A stretch of 34,501 nt of DNA, taken from Methylocystaceae bacterium. GTDB taxonomy: Bacteria > Pseudomonadota > Alphaproteobacteria > Rhizobiales > Beijerinckiaceae. Shown here piece after piece: positions 25,756-33,973 of this stretch. The translations under genes were made by a program, and so were the position numbers. Within the stretch, counting starts at the first letter, position 1; each line of letters starts with the position of its first letter. The DNA is taken from NCBI GenBank assembly GCA_009773555.1, contig WSXZ01000042.1, positions 1 to 34,501 on the forward strand. Direction: 5' to 3'. The notes under the pieces were generated by a model that worked only from the letters and a program-made list of their open reading frames with translations, was not told the DNA's origin and searched no databases.

Positions 25756-27153
25756 ATGACCGACGATCAGAGAATTGAACGCGACTCCTTCGGCGATATC
25801 GCCGTGCCGTCCTGGGCGTATTGGGGCGCGCAGACGGAACGCTCGCGGGAGAATTTTCCGATCGGCGGCGATCTCATGCCGATCGAGATCGTGCATGCGC
25901 TGGCGCGCATCAAGCTCGCGGCCGCCAAGGTCAACGCCAGGAAGGGCCTGCTCGAGCCTAAAATCGCCGACGCGATCGTCGCCGCCGCGCGCGAGGTGAT
26001 CGACGGCAAGCTCGACGAGCATTTTCCGCTCGTCGTCTGGCAGACCGGGTCCGGCACTCAGACGAACATGAACGTCAATGAGGTGATCGCCAATCGCGCC
26101 AATGAAACGCTCGGCGCGCCGCGCGGCTCGAAATCGCCGGTGCATCCGAACGATCATGTCAATCTCGGGCAGTCGTCGAACGACAGTTTCCCGACCGCCA
26201 TTCACATCGCCGGCGCCACGACGATCTCCGGTCGGCTGCTTCCCGCCGTCGAGCGGCTGCATGTTTCGCTCAACGCCAAGGCGGTGAAATTCGCCAATAT
26301 CATCAAGATCGGCCGCACCCATTTGCAGGATGCGACGCCGGTGACGCTCGGCCAGGAGTTTTCCGGCTATGCGGCGCAGGCCGAATACGCGGAAAGGCGC
26401 ATCAGAACGACCCTCGCCGATCTTCTGCAGCTCGCCCAGGGCGGCACGGCGGTCGGCACCGGCGTCAACACCTTCAAAGGCTTTGGCGAAGAAGTCGCCG
26501 CCGACATCGCCGAGCAGACCGGACTGCCTTTCGTTTCGGCGCCTAACAAGTTCGAGGCGCTCGCGACTCACGATGCGATCGTCTTCGCGCATGGCGCGCT
26601 CAATGCGCTGGCGTCGGGCCTCTACAAGATCGCGAGCGACATTCGCCTGCTCGGCTCAGGGCCGCGCGCCGGCTTCGCGGAACTGAGGCTTCCCGAGAAC
26701 GAGCCCGGCTCGTCGATCATGCCGGGCAAGGTCAATCCGACCCAGGTTGAATCGCTCACAATGGTGTGCACGCGGGTTTTCGGCAACAATTCGACGATCA
26801 CCTTCGCCGCCTCGCAGGGCCATCTCGAACTGAATGTCCTGAAGCCGGTCGTCGGCTTCGCGCTGCTCGAATCGACGATCCTGCTCGCCGACGGCATCAA
26901 TAGTTTCGTCGCACGCTGCGTCGACGGCATCGAAGCGGATGAGGCCAACATCAAGCGTTTCCTGGATCGCTCGCTGATGCTCGTCACCGCGCTCGCGCCG
27001 AAGATCGGCTATGACGCGGCCTCGAAGATCGCCCGCGCGGCGCATAAGAATGGCACGAGCCTGAAGGAAGAAGCGCTCGCATCCGGCAAGGTGACGGAAG
27101 TCGAATTCGACGAAATCGTGCGGCCGGAGAATATGCTCGCGCCGAGCGCGTGA
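25756..27153 (+). CDS. fumC: Class II fumarate hydratase
   Basis: FumC hydrates fumarate to malate in the TCA cycle without an iron-sulfur cluster. The 465-residue protein shows [19 protein letters not shown] (about 97-115), [15 protein letters not shown], catalytic His189 in [11 protein letters not shown] and the signature [13 protein letters not shown] at 318-330 with the catalytic Ser319. Length is normal. ATG 25756 ([18 protein letters not shown]) fits family N-termini; an upstream start at 25708 adds 16 unconserved residues. A palindromic repeat follows the stop. Confidence 0.96.
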   Translation: MTDDQRIERDSFGDIAVPSWAYWGAQTERSRENFPIGGDLMPIEIVHALARIKLAAAKVNARKGLLEPKIADAIVAAAREVIDGKLDEHFPLVVWQTGSGTQTNMNVNEVIANRANETLGAPRGSKSPVHPNDHVNLGQSSNDSFPTAIHIAGATTISGRLLPAVERLHVSLNAKAVKFANIIKIGRTHLQDATPVTLGQEFSGYAAQAEYAERRIRTTLADLLQLAQGGTAVGTGVNTFKGFGEEVAADIAEQTGLPFVSAPNKFEALATHDAIVFAHGALNALASGLYKIASDIRLLGSGPRAGFAELRLPENEPGSSIMPGKVNPTQVESLTMVCTRVFGNNSTITFAASQGHLELNVLKPVVGFALLESTILLADGINSFVARCVDGIEADEANIKRFLDRSLMLVTALAPKIGYDAASKIARAAHKNGTSLKEEALASGKVTEVEFDEIVRPENMLAPSA

Positions 27154-27162
27154 GCATCTGCG

Positions 27163-27247
27163 CGTCATGGCCGGGCTTGTCCCGGCCATCCACGAAACGC
27201 AGCGCAATGGATTGGCGTGGATGGCCGGCTCAAGGCCGGCCATGACG
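27163..27247. repeat. Palindromic intergenic repeat, family 1, copy B
   Basis: This shares its first 32 bases exactly with copy A at 16822. It ends in a GGATGGCCGG...CCGGCCATGACG arm, giving nested inverted repeats. It lies 9 bp after the fumC stop, where it may act as a transcript end. Confidence 0.85.
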
Positions 27248-27319
27248 GCGGTGGTGCGCCGCGCCTTCCCCTCGCCATGCATCCGCATTAGTTTCGGCTT
27301 CTCACTGAGGAGCTGATTC

Positions 27320-28708
27320 ATGGCCGCGCTCGACGCCGTGCTCACGACGATAGACGCCAATCTCGACGCTTCGAGAGAACGCCTGTTCGATCTCTTGCGC
27401 ATTCCCTCCGTTTCAACCGATCCGGCCTATAGCGCGCAATGTCTGCGCGCCGCGAACTGGCTCAAGGATCAGCTCAACGGCCTTGGTTACGAAGCGCAAG
27501 TGCGCGAGACGCCCGGCCATCCGATCGTCGTTGGCCACGCCAAGGCGAAGCGCAAGGATGCGCCGCATGTGCTGTTCTACGGCCATTATGACGTGCAGCC
27601 GGCCGATCCGCTGGAGCTGTGGGACACCGAGCCTTTCGCGCCTCACCTTGCCGAAGGCAAGGACGGCAAGGACATCGTCGCCCGCGGCGCCTCGGACGAC
27701 AAAGGCCAGCTGATGACCTTTCTCGAAGCGTGCCGCGCGTTCGAAGCGAATGGCGGCCTGCCCTGCAACGTCACTTTTCTGTTCGAGGGCGAAGAGGAGA
27801 CGGGGTCGCCCTCGCTTCCTGGCTTTCTCGCCGCGCATAAGGACGAACTCTCGGCGCCCGATCTCGCGCTCGTTTGCGACACCAGCATGTGGAACGCGTC
27901 GACGCCGGCGATCACGGTGATGCTGCGCGGGCTGGCGCTCGAAGAGGTGATCATCAAAGGGCCGAGCCATGATTTGCATTCCGGCATGTTCGGCGGGCCG
28001 GTGCTGAATCCGATTCATGTGCTGGCGAAAATCATCGCCGATCTGCATGACATCGAGGGCAAGGTGACGCTGCCGGGCTTCTACGCCAGCGTGCCGGAGA
28101 TTCCCGAAGAAATCGCCGAGCAATGGCGCGCGATCGACTTCGACGAGGCCAAATGGCTCTCCGAAATCGGCCTCACGCGCGTTGGCGGCGAAACCGGCCG
28201 CGGAATCATCGAGCAGATCTGGGCGCGCCCGACCTGTGACGTGAATGGAATCATCGGGGGCTACACAGGCGCAGGATCGAAGACGGTGCTGCCGGCGCAG
28301 GCGTCGGCGAAATTTTCCTTTCGCCTCGTCGGCAAGCAGGACGCGAAAACGATCCTCGAGAGCTTCCGCAGTTTCGTGCGCGAGCGCCTGCCGCCCGACG
28401 CCAAGGTCGAATTCTTGTCGCATGGCGCGTCGAACGCTCTGCAACTTCCCTTCGGCTCGGAAGCGCTCAATCGCGCGCGCCGCGCGCTTGCGGAAGAATG
28501 GCAGAAGGAAGCGGTGCTCGCCGGCTGCGGCGGCTCGATCCCGATCGTCGGCGCCTTCAAGCGCGACCTCAACATGGATTCGCTGATGATCGGCTTCGCG
28601 CATGACGACGACCGCATCCATTCGCCGAACGAGAAATATTCCGACACATCGTTCCACAAGGGAACGCGCTCCTGGGCGCGTGTGTTGCACGCGCTGGCGG
28701 CGGCTTGA
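27320..28708 (+). CDS. M20-family metallopeptidase (dipeptidase)
   Basis: This is a 462-residue zinc peptidase of the M20 family, close to dipeptidase/carnosinase-type members. Metal-site motifs are in order: GHYDVQPADPLELW (His89, Asp91), ARGASDDKGQ (Asp126), FEGEEETGSPSL (the catalytic Glu and a ligand Glu at about 159-160), a CDTSMW Asp near 188, and a late RIHSPNEKYS His. The inserted dimerisation domain contains HDLHSGMFGGPVLNPIHVL. It is probably cytoplasmic, hydrolysing dipeptides; the exact substrate is unknown. ATG 27320 is preceded by GAGGAG. Confidence 0.93.
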   Translation: MAALDAVLTTIDANLDASRERLFDLLRIPSVSTDPAYSAQCLRAANWLKDQLNGLGYEAQVRETPGHPIVVGHAKAKRKDAPHVLFYGHYDVQPADPLELWDTEPFAPHLAEGKDGKDIVARGASDDKGQLMTFLEACRAFEANGGLPCNVTFLFEGEEETGSPSLPGFLAAHKDELSAPDLALVCDTSMWNASTPAITVMLRGLALEEVIIKGPSHDLHSGMFGGPVLNPIHVLAKIIADLHDIEGKVTLPGFYASVPEIPEEIAEQWRAIDFDEAKWLSEIGLTRVGGETGRGIIEQIWARPTCDVNGIIGGYTGAGSKTVLPAQASAKFSFRLVGKQDAKTILESFRSFVRERLPPDAKVEFLSHGASNALQLPFGSEALNRARRALAEEWQKEAVLAGCGGSIPIVGAFKRDLNMDSLMIGFAHDDDRIHSPNEKYSDTSFHKGTRSWARVLHALAAA

Positions 28709-28781
28709 TTGCAGTTTTGTTGCGATCGACTCGATAGATAACGGGCCGCAGCTGCGTGAAACTCCATCATACTGAGGCGCC

Positions 28782-28836
28782 GCAGCCCTCGTGCTTCGAG
28801 ACGCGCCCTTTTGGCGCTCCTCAGCATGAGGGCTGC
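28782..28836 (-). repeat. Palindromic intergenic repeat, family 2, copy A
   Basis: GCAGCCCTC and GAGGGCTGC close the element. On the minus strand the inside reads CTGAGGAGCGCC...GGCGCGTCTCGAAG, the layout of a well-known Rhizobiales intergenic palindrome. It is in opposite orientation to copy B, 38 bp away. Confidence 0.8.
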
Positions 28837-28873
28837 TTGGCGCGGTTCGCGTTTTTCAATTCGCGTAACTCAA

Positions 28874-28926
28874 GGCCCCTCATCCTGAGGAGGCCTCGAA
28901 GAGGCCGTCTCGAAGGGCGAGGGGCC
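28874..28926 (+). repeat. Palindromic intergenic repeat, family 2, copy B
   Basis: GGCCCCTC and GAGGGGCC form the outer arms. Inside are CTGAGGAGGCCTC and GAGGCCGTCTCGAAG, matching copy A in organisation. The inverted pair ends just upstream of the riboswitch promoter and probably ends transcripts from the peptidase gene. Confidence 0.8.
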
Positions 28927-28957
28927 GATGATCCCTCCAGCGATCGTTGCCACGCTC

Positions 28958-28987
28958 TTGACCTGCGGCGCGATCCGCTTCTATTTT
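28958..28987 (+). promoter_or_regulatory. Sigma-70-type promoter of the cobalamin-regulated operon
   Basis: TTGACC (28958-28963) and TATTTT (28982-28987) are separated by 18 bases. The predicted start, about 28994, falls at the first base of the riboswitch's outer stem, which supports the assignment. Confidence 0.65.
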
Positions 28988-28993
28988 GCGGCA

Positions 28994-29170
28994 GACGGTT
29001 CCCTTCGGGGATCAAAATGGGAATGCGGTGAGCGCGCAGCTTCGTGCGCAATTCCGCGGCTGCCCCCGCAACTGTAAGCGGCGAGCCGACGACCACTAAG
29101 CCACTGGAGCCATAAGGCTCTGGGAAGGCGGTCCGAGGCGACAACCCGCGAGCCAGGAGACCTGCCGTCG
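28994..29170 (+). ncRNA. Cobalamin (AdoCbl) riboswitch
   Basis: The conserved core elements are in order: GGTTCCC...GGGATCAAAATGGGAA, then CTGCCCCCGCAACTGTAAGC, then the B12 box GCCACTG, GGGAAGGCGG, and CCGCGAGCCAGGAGACCTGCC. The outer stem pairs bases near 28994-28999 (GACGG) with CCGTC near 29165-29169. It lies about 125 bp before a TonB-dependent receptor gene. Binding of B12 should reduce expression of that receptor and probably the two genes behind it. Confidence 0.96.
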
Positions 29171-29293
29171 CTTCGTGGTCACGCGCGAAAGCGTCGGGCG
29201 GGGTGCACCGATGCGGCCGAAGCCCTGCGCCTTTAGCGGCGTGTGGCGGAGACCTTTCGCAGTGACGGCCCACGTCTCGCTGCGAGTCCAGCT

Positions 29294-31341
29294 ATGCCTT
29301 CCCACTTTTTTACGACCGCCTTGCGCGGCGCGTTTGTGCTGTCTTTATCCCTTCCCACTTCCGTCGCTTTCGCCCAGCAATCCTTGCCCGTCATCGAGGT
29401 CGGCCCGTTAAGTCCGGCGCAGCCAGGCTCGCCCGGCGCTGACGTTGAGGACCAAACCGTCGTCACGCCGACGCGCGTCGAGCAGCCGGCATCGAGCAGC
29501 GGCGCTTCGGTCAGCGTCATTCATGCGCGTGACATCCAGAAGCGCGGATCGCTCGGCTTCAACGACGTTCTGCGCGGGGGCCTGGCGCGCAGACCTCCGT
29601 CGCTTTGCGCGGCTCGACGCCCGGCCAGACGCTGGTGCTGATCGACGGCATTCGCATTGGCGATCCGACAAGCACGGACGGTTCGGTCGATTTCGGTCGG
29701 CTGCTTCCGACCGACATCGAGCGGATCGAAGTGCTGCGCGGTCCGCAGTCGGCGCTTTATGGCTCGGACGCGATGGGCGGCGTGATCAATATCATCACGC
29801 GCCGCGGCAAGGGCGGCCCGCAAGGCTGGCTGATGTCGGAAGGCGGCTCCTATGGAACGTCGTCGTCGCGCGCGTCGATCTCCGGCGCCGACGGACAGGG
29901 TTCCTACGCGCTGTCGATCTCCGGCCTGCATGCCGATGGCTTCCCGCGCTACGGCTATCGTCCGCAGCGTCCCATCTTCATCGGTGATCAGACGACGCCG
30001 CTGCCGCCGCTCCCCGCCAATGATCCGACGAACACTGTCGGCGTCACCGGGCGCATCGGCCATGACTTCACCGAAGATGCGCGAATCGAGGCGGGCATCG
30101 CCGGTTACGACAGCGCCATTCGCTACGACAATCCTTACGCCTTCAATCCTTTAAGCGTTTTCGATCCCTTCAATCATCAGCATGCGACATTCATGCAGGG
30201 CTATGTGCGGCTCGGCGCCGACATGTTCGACAAGAAGCTGCGCAACAGGCTGACGCTTTACGCCAATCGCGGCAATCGCGACGTCTGGTCGACGGAAGCC
30301 TGTTTCGACATGCTGACCTTCATGTCGCGGAATTGCCGCTTCGGCTATCTCGGCGGGCGCAGGGGCGTCGAATATCAAAGCGATATCGCGCTGGGGCCGC
30401 TGGGTCTTGCGACCATTGGTTCGCGCGTCGAGACTGAGACGGCGCAAACGTCGAGAGAAGCCTGGATCGTCGATAATTACGCGCCGACGCGCGCTGTCCA
30501 GACGACATGGTCCGGCTACGCGCAGCATCAGTTCACTTTGTTCGACCGGCTCGACATTTCTTATGGCGGGCGCGCCGACGCGGTGAGCAAGAACCAAACT
30601 TTCCTCACTTGGCGGACGATGGCGAATTTCCGCATCGACGAGATTGGCATGCGCCTGCGCGCCTCCGCTGCAACCGGCGCCAAGACCGCATCGCTCTTCC
30701 AGAGGTTTTCCGAATATGGCGATCCGGCGCTCGCGCCCGAACGCGTGCTCGGCTTCGACGCCGGCATCGATCAGAGCTTTTTTGGCGGTCTTGCCACCGC
30801 TTCCGTCTCCGTCTTCGCCAATCGCTACACGAATCTCGTGCAGTTCGGGAAGGCCGAGAGTTGCACGGCGACGCAGATCTTCGGCTGCTATTTCAGCGTC
30901 GGGCGCGCGGATACGCGCGGCGTCGAATTCTCGGGCGAAGCGAGTCTCGTTCCTGGCGTCTTGCACGCGCGGGGAAGCTACACGTTCCTCGCCGCGCGCA
31001 ATCTCGATGACGACGAGAACAGCATCTACGCTGGACGCACGCTGCTGCGCCGGCCGCGTCACAAGGGCATGTGGTCGGTGATTTATACGGGACTGCCGGG
31101 TCTTGAACTCGAAGCGCGGGCGAACATCGTCGGCGCCGCGCATGACGTGGACTTCATCTTCAACAAACGCGTGATGCTCGCGCCCTATGTGCGGCTCGAT
31201 CTCTTCGCGAATTACAAGCTGACAGACTCGCTGACGCTGCATGGTCGCATCGAGAATGTGGGCAATGCGCTTTACGAGGAAGTCTACAACTACTCGACGA
31301 CGGCGCGCGCCTTCTATGGCGGCGTGAAATACGCCTGGTGA
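29294..31341 (+). pseudogene. btuB: TonB-dependent cobalamin receptor gene (BtuB-like) with frameshifting deletion
   Basis: This is an outer-membrane receptor that would import cobalamin using TonB energy. A signal peptide (MPSHFFTTALRG...SVAFAQQ) and TonB-box/plug start (VVTPTRVEQPASSSGASVSVIHARDI) are followed by SLGFNDVLRG, where the frame breaks at about 29576-29580. The second frame resumes at GPGAQTSVALRGSTPGQTLVLIDG and runs intact through the plug (EVLRGPQSALYGSDAMGGVINIITRRG) and the 22-strand barrel to the C-terminal Trp. Family members have about ten residues at the break, so roughly 30 nt appear missing. Both halves are otherwise well conserved. ATG 29294 is preferred over the 29243 start because it opens the signal peptide. 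The riboswitch upstream supports a B12 role. Confidence 0.88.
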
Positions 31342-31344
31342 GAA

Positions 31345-32013
31345 ATGAACGGCAGGGAGATCGACATGGAAATCAACGCAGACCTAACGCCAAGCACAGC
31401 GCAAAGCATCGCGCCAGGCATAACGCCAGGCACCGCGCCAGGCGCCGCGTCACGACGCATCATTGAACCCGACGGCGCGGCGCTCGACGTCTTCTCGCTG
31501 CCGCTCGATACGGCGAGTCTCGAAGAACTGTTTCGCGACCTTTTCGAACATCACTGGCGCGAAATCGTCTTCGGGCCGATCATTCAAGGCGCGGCGTGGG
31601 AGATCCACGCCGACCGTCCGCCAACGCGCATCAGGCTGCTCGACGGCTATCTCACCGTCGCCTTCGGCGTCACGCATTTTCATGTCTGCATCGGCGAGAA
31701 TAGGGGATCGCGCGCTCGGCCGACGTCTCCCGAACTTGCAAAACTCAGGCGCACATCGCGCGCCGAACTCTATCGCCGGCGAAACACGAGTTGCGTGCCG
31801 ATGTCGTGGGGACTGCAATTGTTCAACGGCGCCGGCGAACAGCAGATCACCGTGCTGCTGCCTAATCCCTTCCTCGACGCGGTGACCGACAAGGTTCTCA
31901 AAGAACCGGATTGGTCGCGTCTCGCGCTGTGGGACAAATTGCGCGCGCGCTGGTTCGGCCTGCACGAACCCGATCCCATCGATCGTTCAGCTGGGCGGTC
32001 GCGCCGCGACTGA
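31345..32013 (+). CDS. Conserved hypothetical protein in the cobalamin-regulated operon
   Basis: I do not recognise a named function. The protein has up to 222 residues (215 if ATG 31366, which has a better GGGAG site, is used). Residues about 15-36 carry short PG-containing repeats (IAPGITPGTAPGA), probably disordered. The core (about 45-205) has a helical stretch LEELFRDLFEHHWREIVFGPIIQGAAWEIH, a strand with THFHVCIGENRGS (His-x-His-x-Cys, a possible metal site), then SWGLQLFNGAGEQQITVLLPNPFLD and a basic tail. There is no signal peptide or membrane helix, so it is cytoplasmic. Its start lies three bases after the receptor stop, so it is translated from the same transcript. A role in B12 handling is inferred from position only. 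Confidence 0.72.
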   Translation: MNGREIDMEINADLTPSTAQSIAPGITPGTAPGAASRRIIEPDGAALDVFSLPLDTASLEELFRDLFEHHWREIVFGPIIQGAAWEIHADRPPTRIRLLDGYLTVAFGVTHFHVCIGENRGSRARPTSPELAKLRRTSRAELYRRRNTSCVPMSWGLQLFNGAGEQQITVLLPNPFLDAVTDKVLKEPDWSRLALWDKLRARWFGLHEPDPIDRSAGRSRRD

Positions 32014-32068
32014 CGCGCCGCGCTTTTGAATTCGACTTCCCCTCTGTTCACTTGAAAGGAGAAACATC

Positions 32069-32623
32069 ATGTCGATTATGTCTGCCACTCTTCCGACGAC
32101 AAACCGCCGCGCGCTCTGGGCCGCGACTTTCATCGCCGCGAGCGTCATTCTCAGCTTCGGTTGGTCGTGCGCCTTGCCGCTCGCCGGCTTCGCCGCCGTT
32201 GCGGCGCTCACCAGCGCGCGTCGCGAGGCCCTGCTGCTGACGGGCGTAGTCTGGTTCGCCAATCAGGCCGTGGGTTTTCTTTTCCTGCATTATCCGACGG
32301 ACGCCATGACGCTGTTTTGGGGCGGCGCGCTCGGCGTCATCGCTTTGCTGTCGTGTGAAAGCGCCGGCCTTCTCGCGCGCCGCTTTCCTGGTTTCGCCGG
32401 CGGTGTCGCCGCTTTCCTTGCGGCGTTCGTCGTCTATGAGAGCCTGATTCTGGCGGTCACGGCGGCGACAGGCCCTGGCGTCGATCATTTCACCGCGCCG
32501 GTCGTGACGCGGCTCTTTTTGATCAATCTCGGCGCCTTTGTCGCGCTGTTGATGTTGAAGGCCGCAGGCGCCGCCGTCGCCAACCGCGATGCGACGAAGG
32601 CCTTCGCCTCGCGCCCGATCTAG
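32069..32623 (+). CDS. Six-helix membrane protein, candidate cobalamin uptake component
   Basis: This 184-residue, very hydrophobic protein has about six predicted helices: roughly 16-33, 34-50, 54-74, 80-97, 105-131 and 145-168. Cys residues at 34 (GWSCALPL) and 96 (LLSCESAG), and a central VWFANQAVGFLFLHYPTDA loop, are the notable features. ATG 32069 follows AAAGGAG. Six helices and about 185 residues are the size and topology of ECF-type substrate-binding (S) subunits. The solitary cobalamin subunit BtuM uses a conserved Cys to bind cobalt. I cannot show homology from sequence alone. Location behind a cobalamin riboswitch and a BtuB-like receptor makes B12 transport the best guess. Confidence 0.7.
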   Translation: MSIMSATLPTTNRRALWAATFIAASVILSFGWSCALPLAGFAAVAALTSARREALLLTGVVWFANQAVGFLFLHYPTDAMTLFWGGALGVIALLSCESAGLLARRFPGFAGGVAAFLAAFVVYESLILAVTAATGPGVDHFTAPVVTRLFLINLGAFVALLMLKAAGAAVANRDATKAFASRPI

Positions 32624-32757
32624 GGGGCGAGGGAGCGTCGACAAACAAAGGGGAGGCCGCGGCCCGACGCGGATCTTCGTCGGGCCGTGTTCTTGCGGCG
32701 TGTCGATATAGCGCCGATTGAGGCGACTTAGACGGCGCTGACTCGCGAAAATTCTGC

Positions 32758-33723
32758 TTAGTGAATATGCGCCTTGGCGCCAGCGCCGGCGTTCACATCA
32801 TTGCCGCTGTCGCGGCGGCAGGCCATTCGCACGCGTTCCCGCAGCCACATATGCGCGTGATCCTTTTCGTGGCGCGGATGCCAAAGCATCATCAACTCGT
32901 AGCGCGGCAGGTCGATCGGGATCGGTAGGATTTTGAGCGGCGCCAGCTGTACGAACTGCTCGGCCATCCTCTGCGGCAGACAGAGCATGAGGTCGGTCTT
33001 CTCGAGAATCCAGGGCGTCGTCAAGAAGTTCGGCAGGACAAGAAATACGTTTCTACGTAGTCCCAGCTTCGCGAGACTGTCATCGATCAGACCCGTCCCT
33101 GCTTCCCGCCAGCTGATCAGCACATGCTTGCATTCCAGAAATTGCGCCAGACTGATGTCATCGCCCGGGACTGCGGCGTTGGATTTTCTTGTGAGGCAAA
33201 CAATGCTCTCGCCCATCAACGCCTGCGAGCAGACATGCGGCGCGCCGCCGAAGATTGCGTCGAAGCCGATCGCCAGATCGATATTGTCTTTCTCGAGCAC
33301 GATGTGGGGCGGCCCGGTTATCGGCTGCCGAATATGCACCTCGATATGCGGGGCGATGCGGATCATCGACTCGGCAAGCGTCGGCAACAGGGCGAAGCCG
33401 ACATAGTCGCTTGTGGAGATCACGAAGCGTCGTCGGCTGGTCGCGGGATCAAATTCCGGCGGTGGTTTGACGATCCTTTCGATCTCCCGAAGCACGGCCG
33501 CCGTTGGCTCCAGTAACGCAAGCGCGCGCGCCGTAGGGACCAAACCCGATGCGGACTTCACCAGTATCGGATCGTCGAGCTGGTCGCGCAGCCTGCGCAG
33601 AATATGGCTCATGGCGGGCTGGCTTAGACATAGCTTTTCCGCGGCGCGCGACACGTTCTTCTCTTCGAGAAGCGCCTTCAACGCCAGCAACAGATTGAGG
33701 TCGAAAGACTTGAGGTTGACCAT
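32758..33723 (-). CDS. LysR-family transcriptional regulator
   Basis: This 321-residue protein has the N-terminal winged helix-turn-helix (FDLNLLLALKALLEEKNVSRAAEKLCLSQPAMSHILRRLRDQL, about 5-50). A linker and the effector-binding domain follow (about 95-300, RRRFVISTSDYVGFALLPTLAE onward). The wording is like the NodD/NahR branch, which often responds to aromatic or phenolic compounds, but the effector and targets are unknown. ATG 33721-33723 fits the family start. It is divergent from the methyltransferase gene, 250 bp away, so that gene is a possible target. The C-terminus ends with an unusual GNDVNAGAGAKAHIH stretch. Confidence 0.92.
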   Translation of the reverse strand: MVNLKSFDLNLLLALKALLEEKNVSRAAEKLCLSQPAMSHILRRLRDQLDDPILVKSASGLVPTARALALLEPTAAVLREIERIVKPPPEFDPATSRRRFVISTSDYVGFALLPTLAESMIRIAPHIEVHIRQPITGPPHIVLEKDNIDLAIGFDAIFGGAPHVCSQALMGESIVCLTRKSNAAVPGDDISLAQFLECKHVLISWREAGTGLIDDSLAKLGLRRNVFLVLPNFLTTPWILEKTDLMLCLPQRMAEQFVQLAPLKILPIPIDLPRYELMMLWHPRHEKDHAHMWLRERVRMACRRDSGNDVNAGAGAKAHIH

Positions 33724-33900
33724 CCTGTCGCTGCCTCTTGCGAATTGAGTCTGCTGTTCCGAACGCGTCGACGCAGCACGTCTAGGGGTTTAGTTCCCCG
33801 AATGAGTTCATAAGATTTTCGAATTTTACCGCGTCGGCGACAATCGATAAAGCTTCCGGCGGCTTGGGCCGGAACAAGATCCAAAAAGAGTGTCGTCCGC

Positions 33901-33921
33901 GAAGCGTCCGAGCGACGCTTC
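33901..33921 (+). other. Small inverted repeat upstream of the methyltransferase gene
   Basis: A perfect 8-bp stem (GAAGCGTC/GACGCTTC) with a 5-base loop lies in the LysR-methyltransferase divergent gap. It could be a leader hairpin or an operator. No T-run follows. Confidence 0.4.
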
Positions 33922-33973
33922 CGCGACGTCGGGCGAGCGGCGCAAGCGTCGAGGAAAGCCGAGGAGGACCGCC

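Noticed and set aside
25327-26592. 421-codon minus-strand frame opposite ecfG and fumC
   Set aside because: It spans two real genes and the gap between them, which a real gene would not do here.
27413-28690. 425-codon minus-strand frame opposite the M20 peptidase gene
   Set aside because: Arg/His-rich antisense composition with no motifs; the plus-strand peptidase has all metal-site motifs.
30151-31242. 363-codon minus-strand frame opposite the receptor gene
   Set aside because: Antisense to the conserved beta-barrel; no features of its own.
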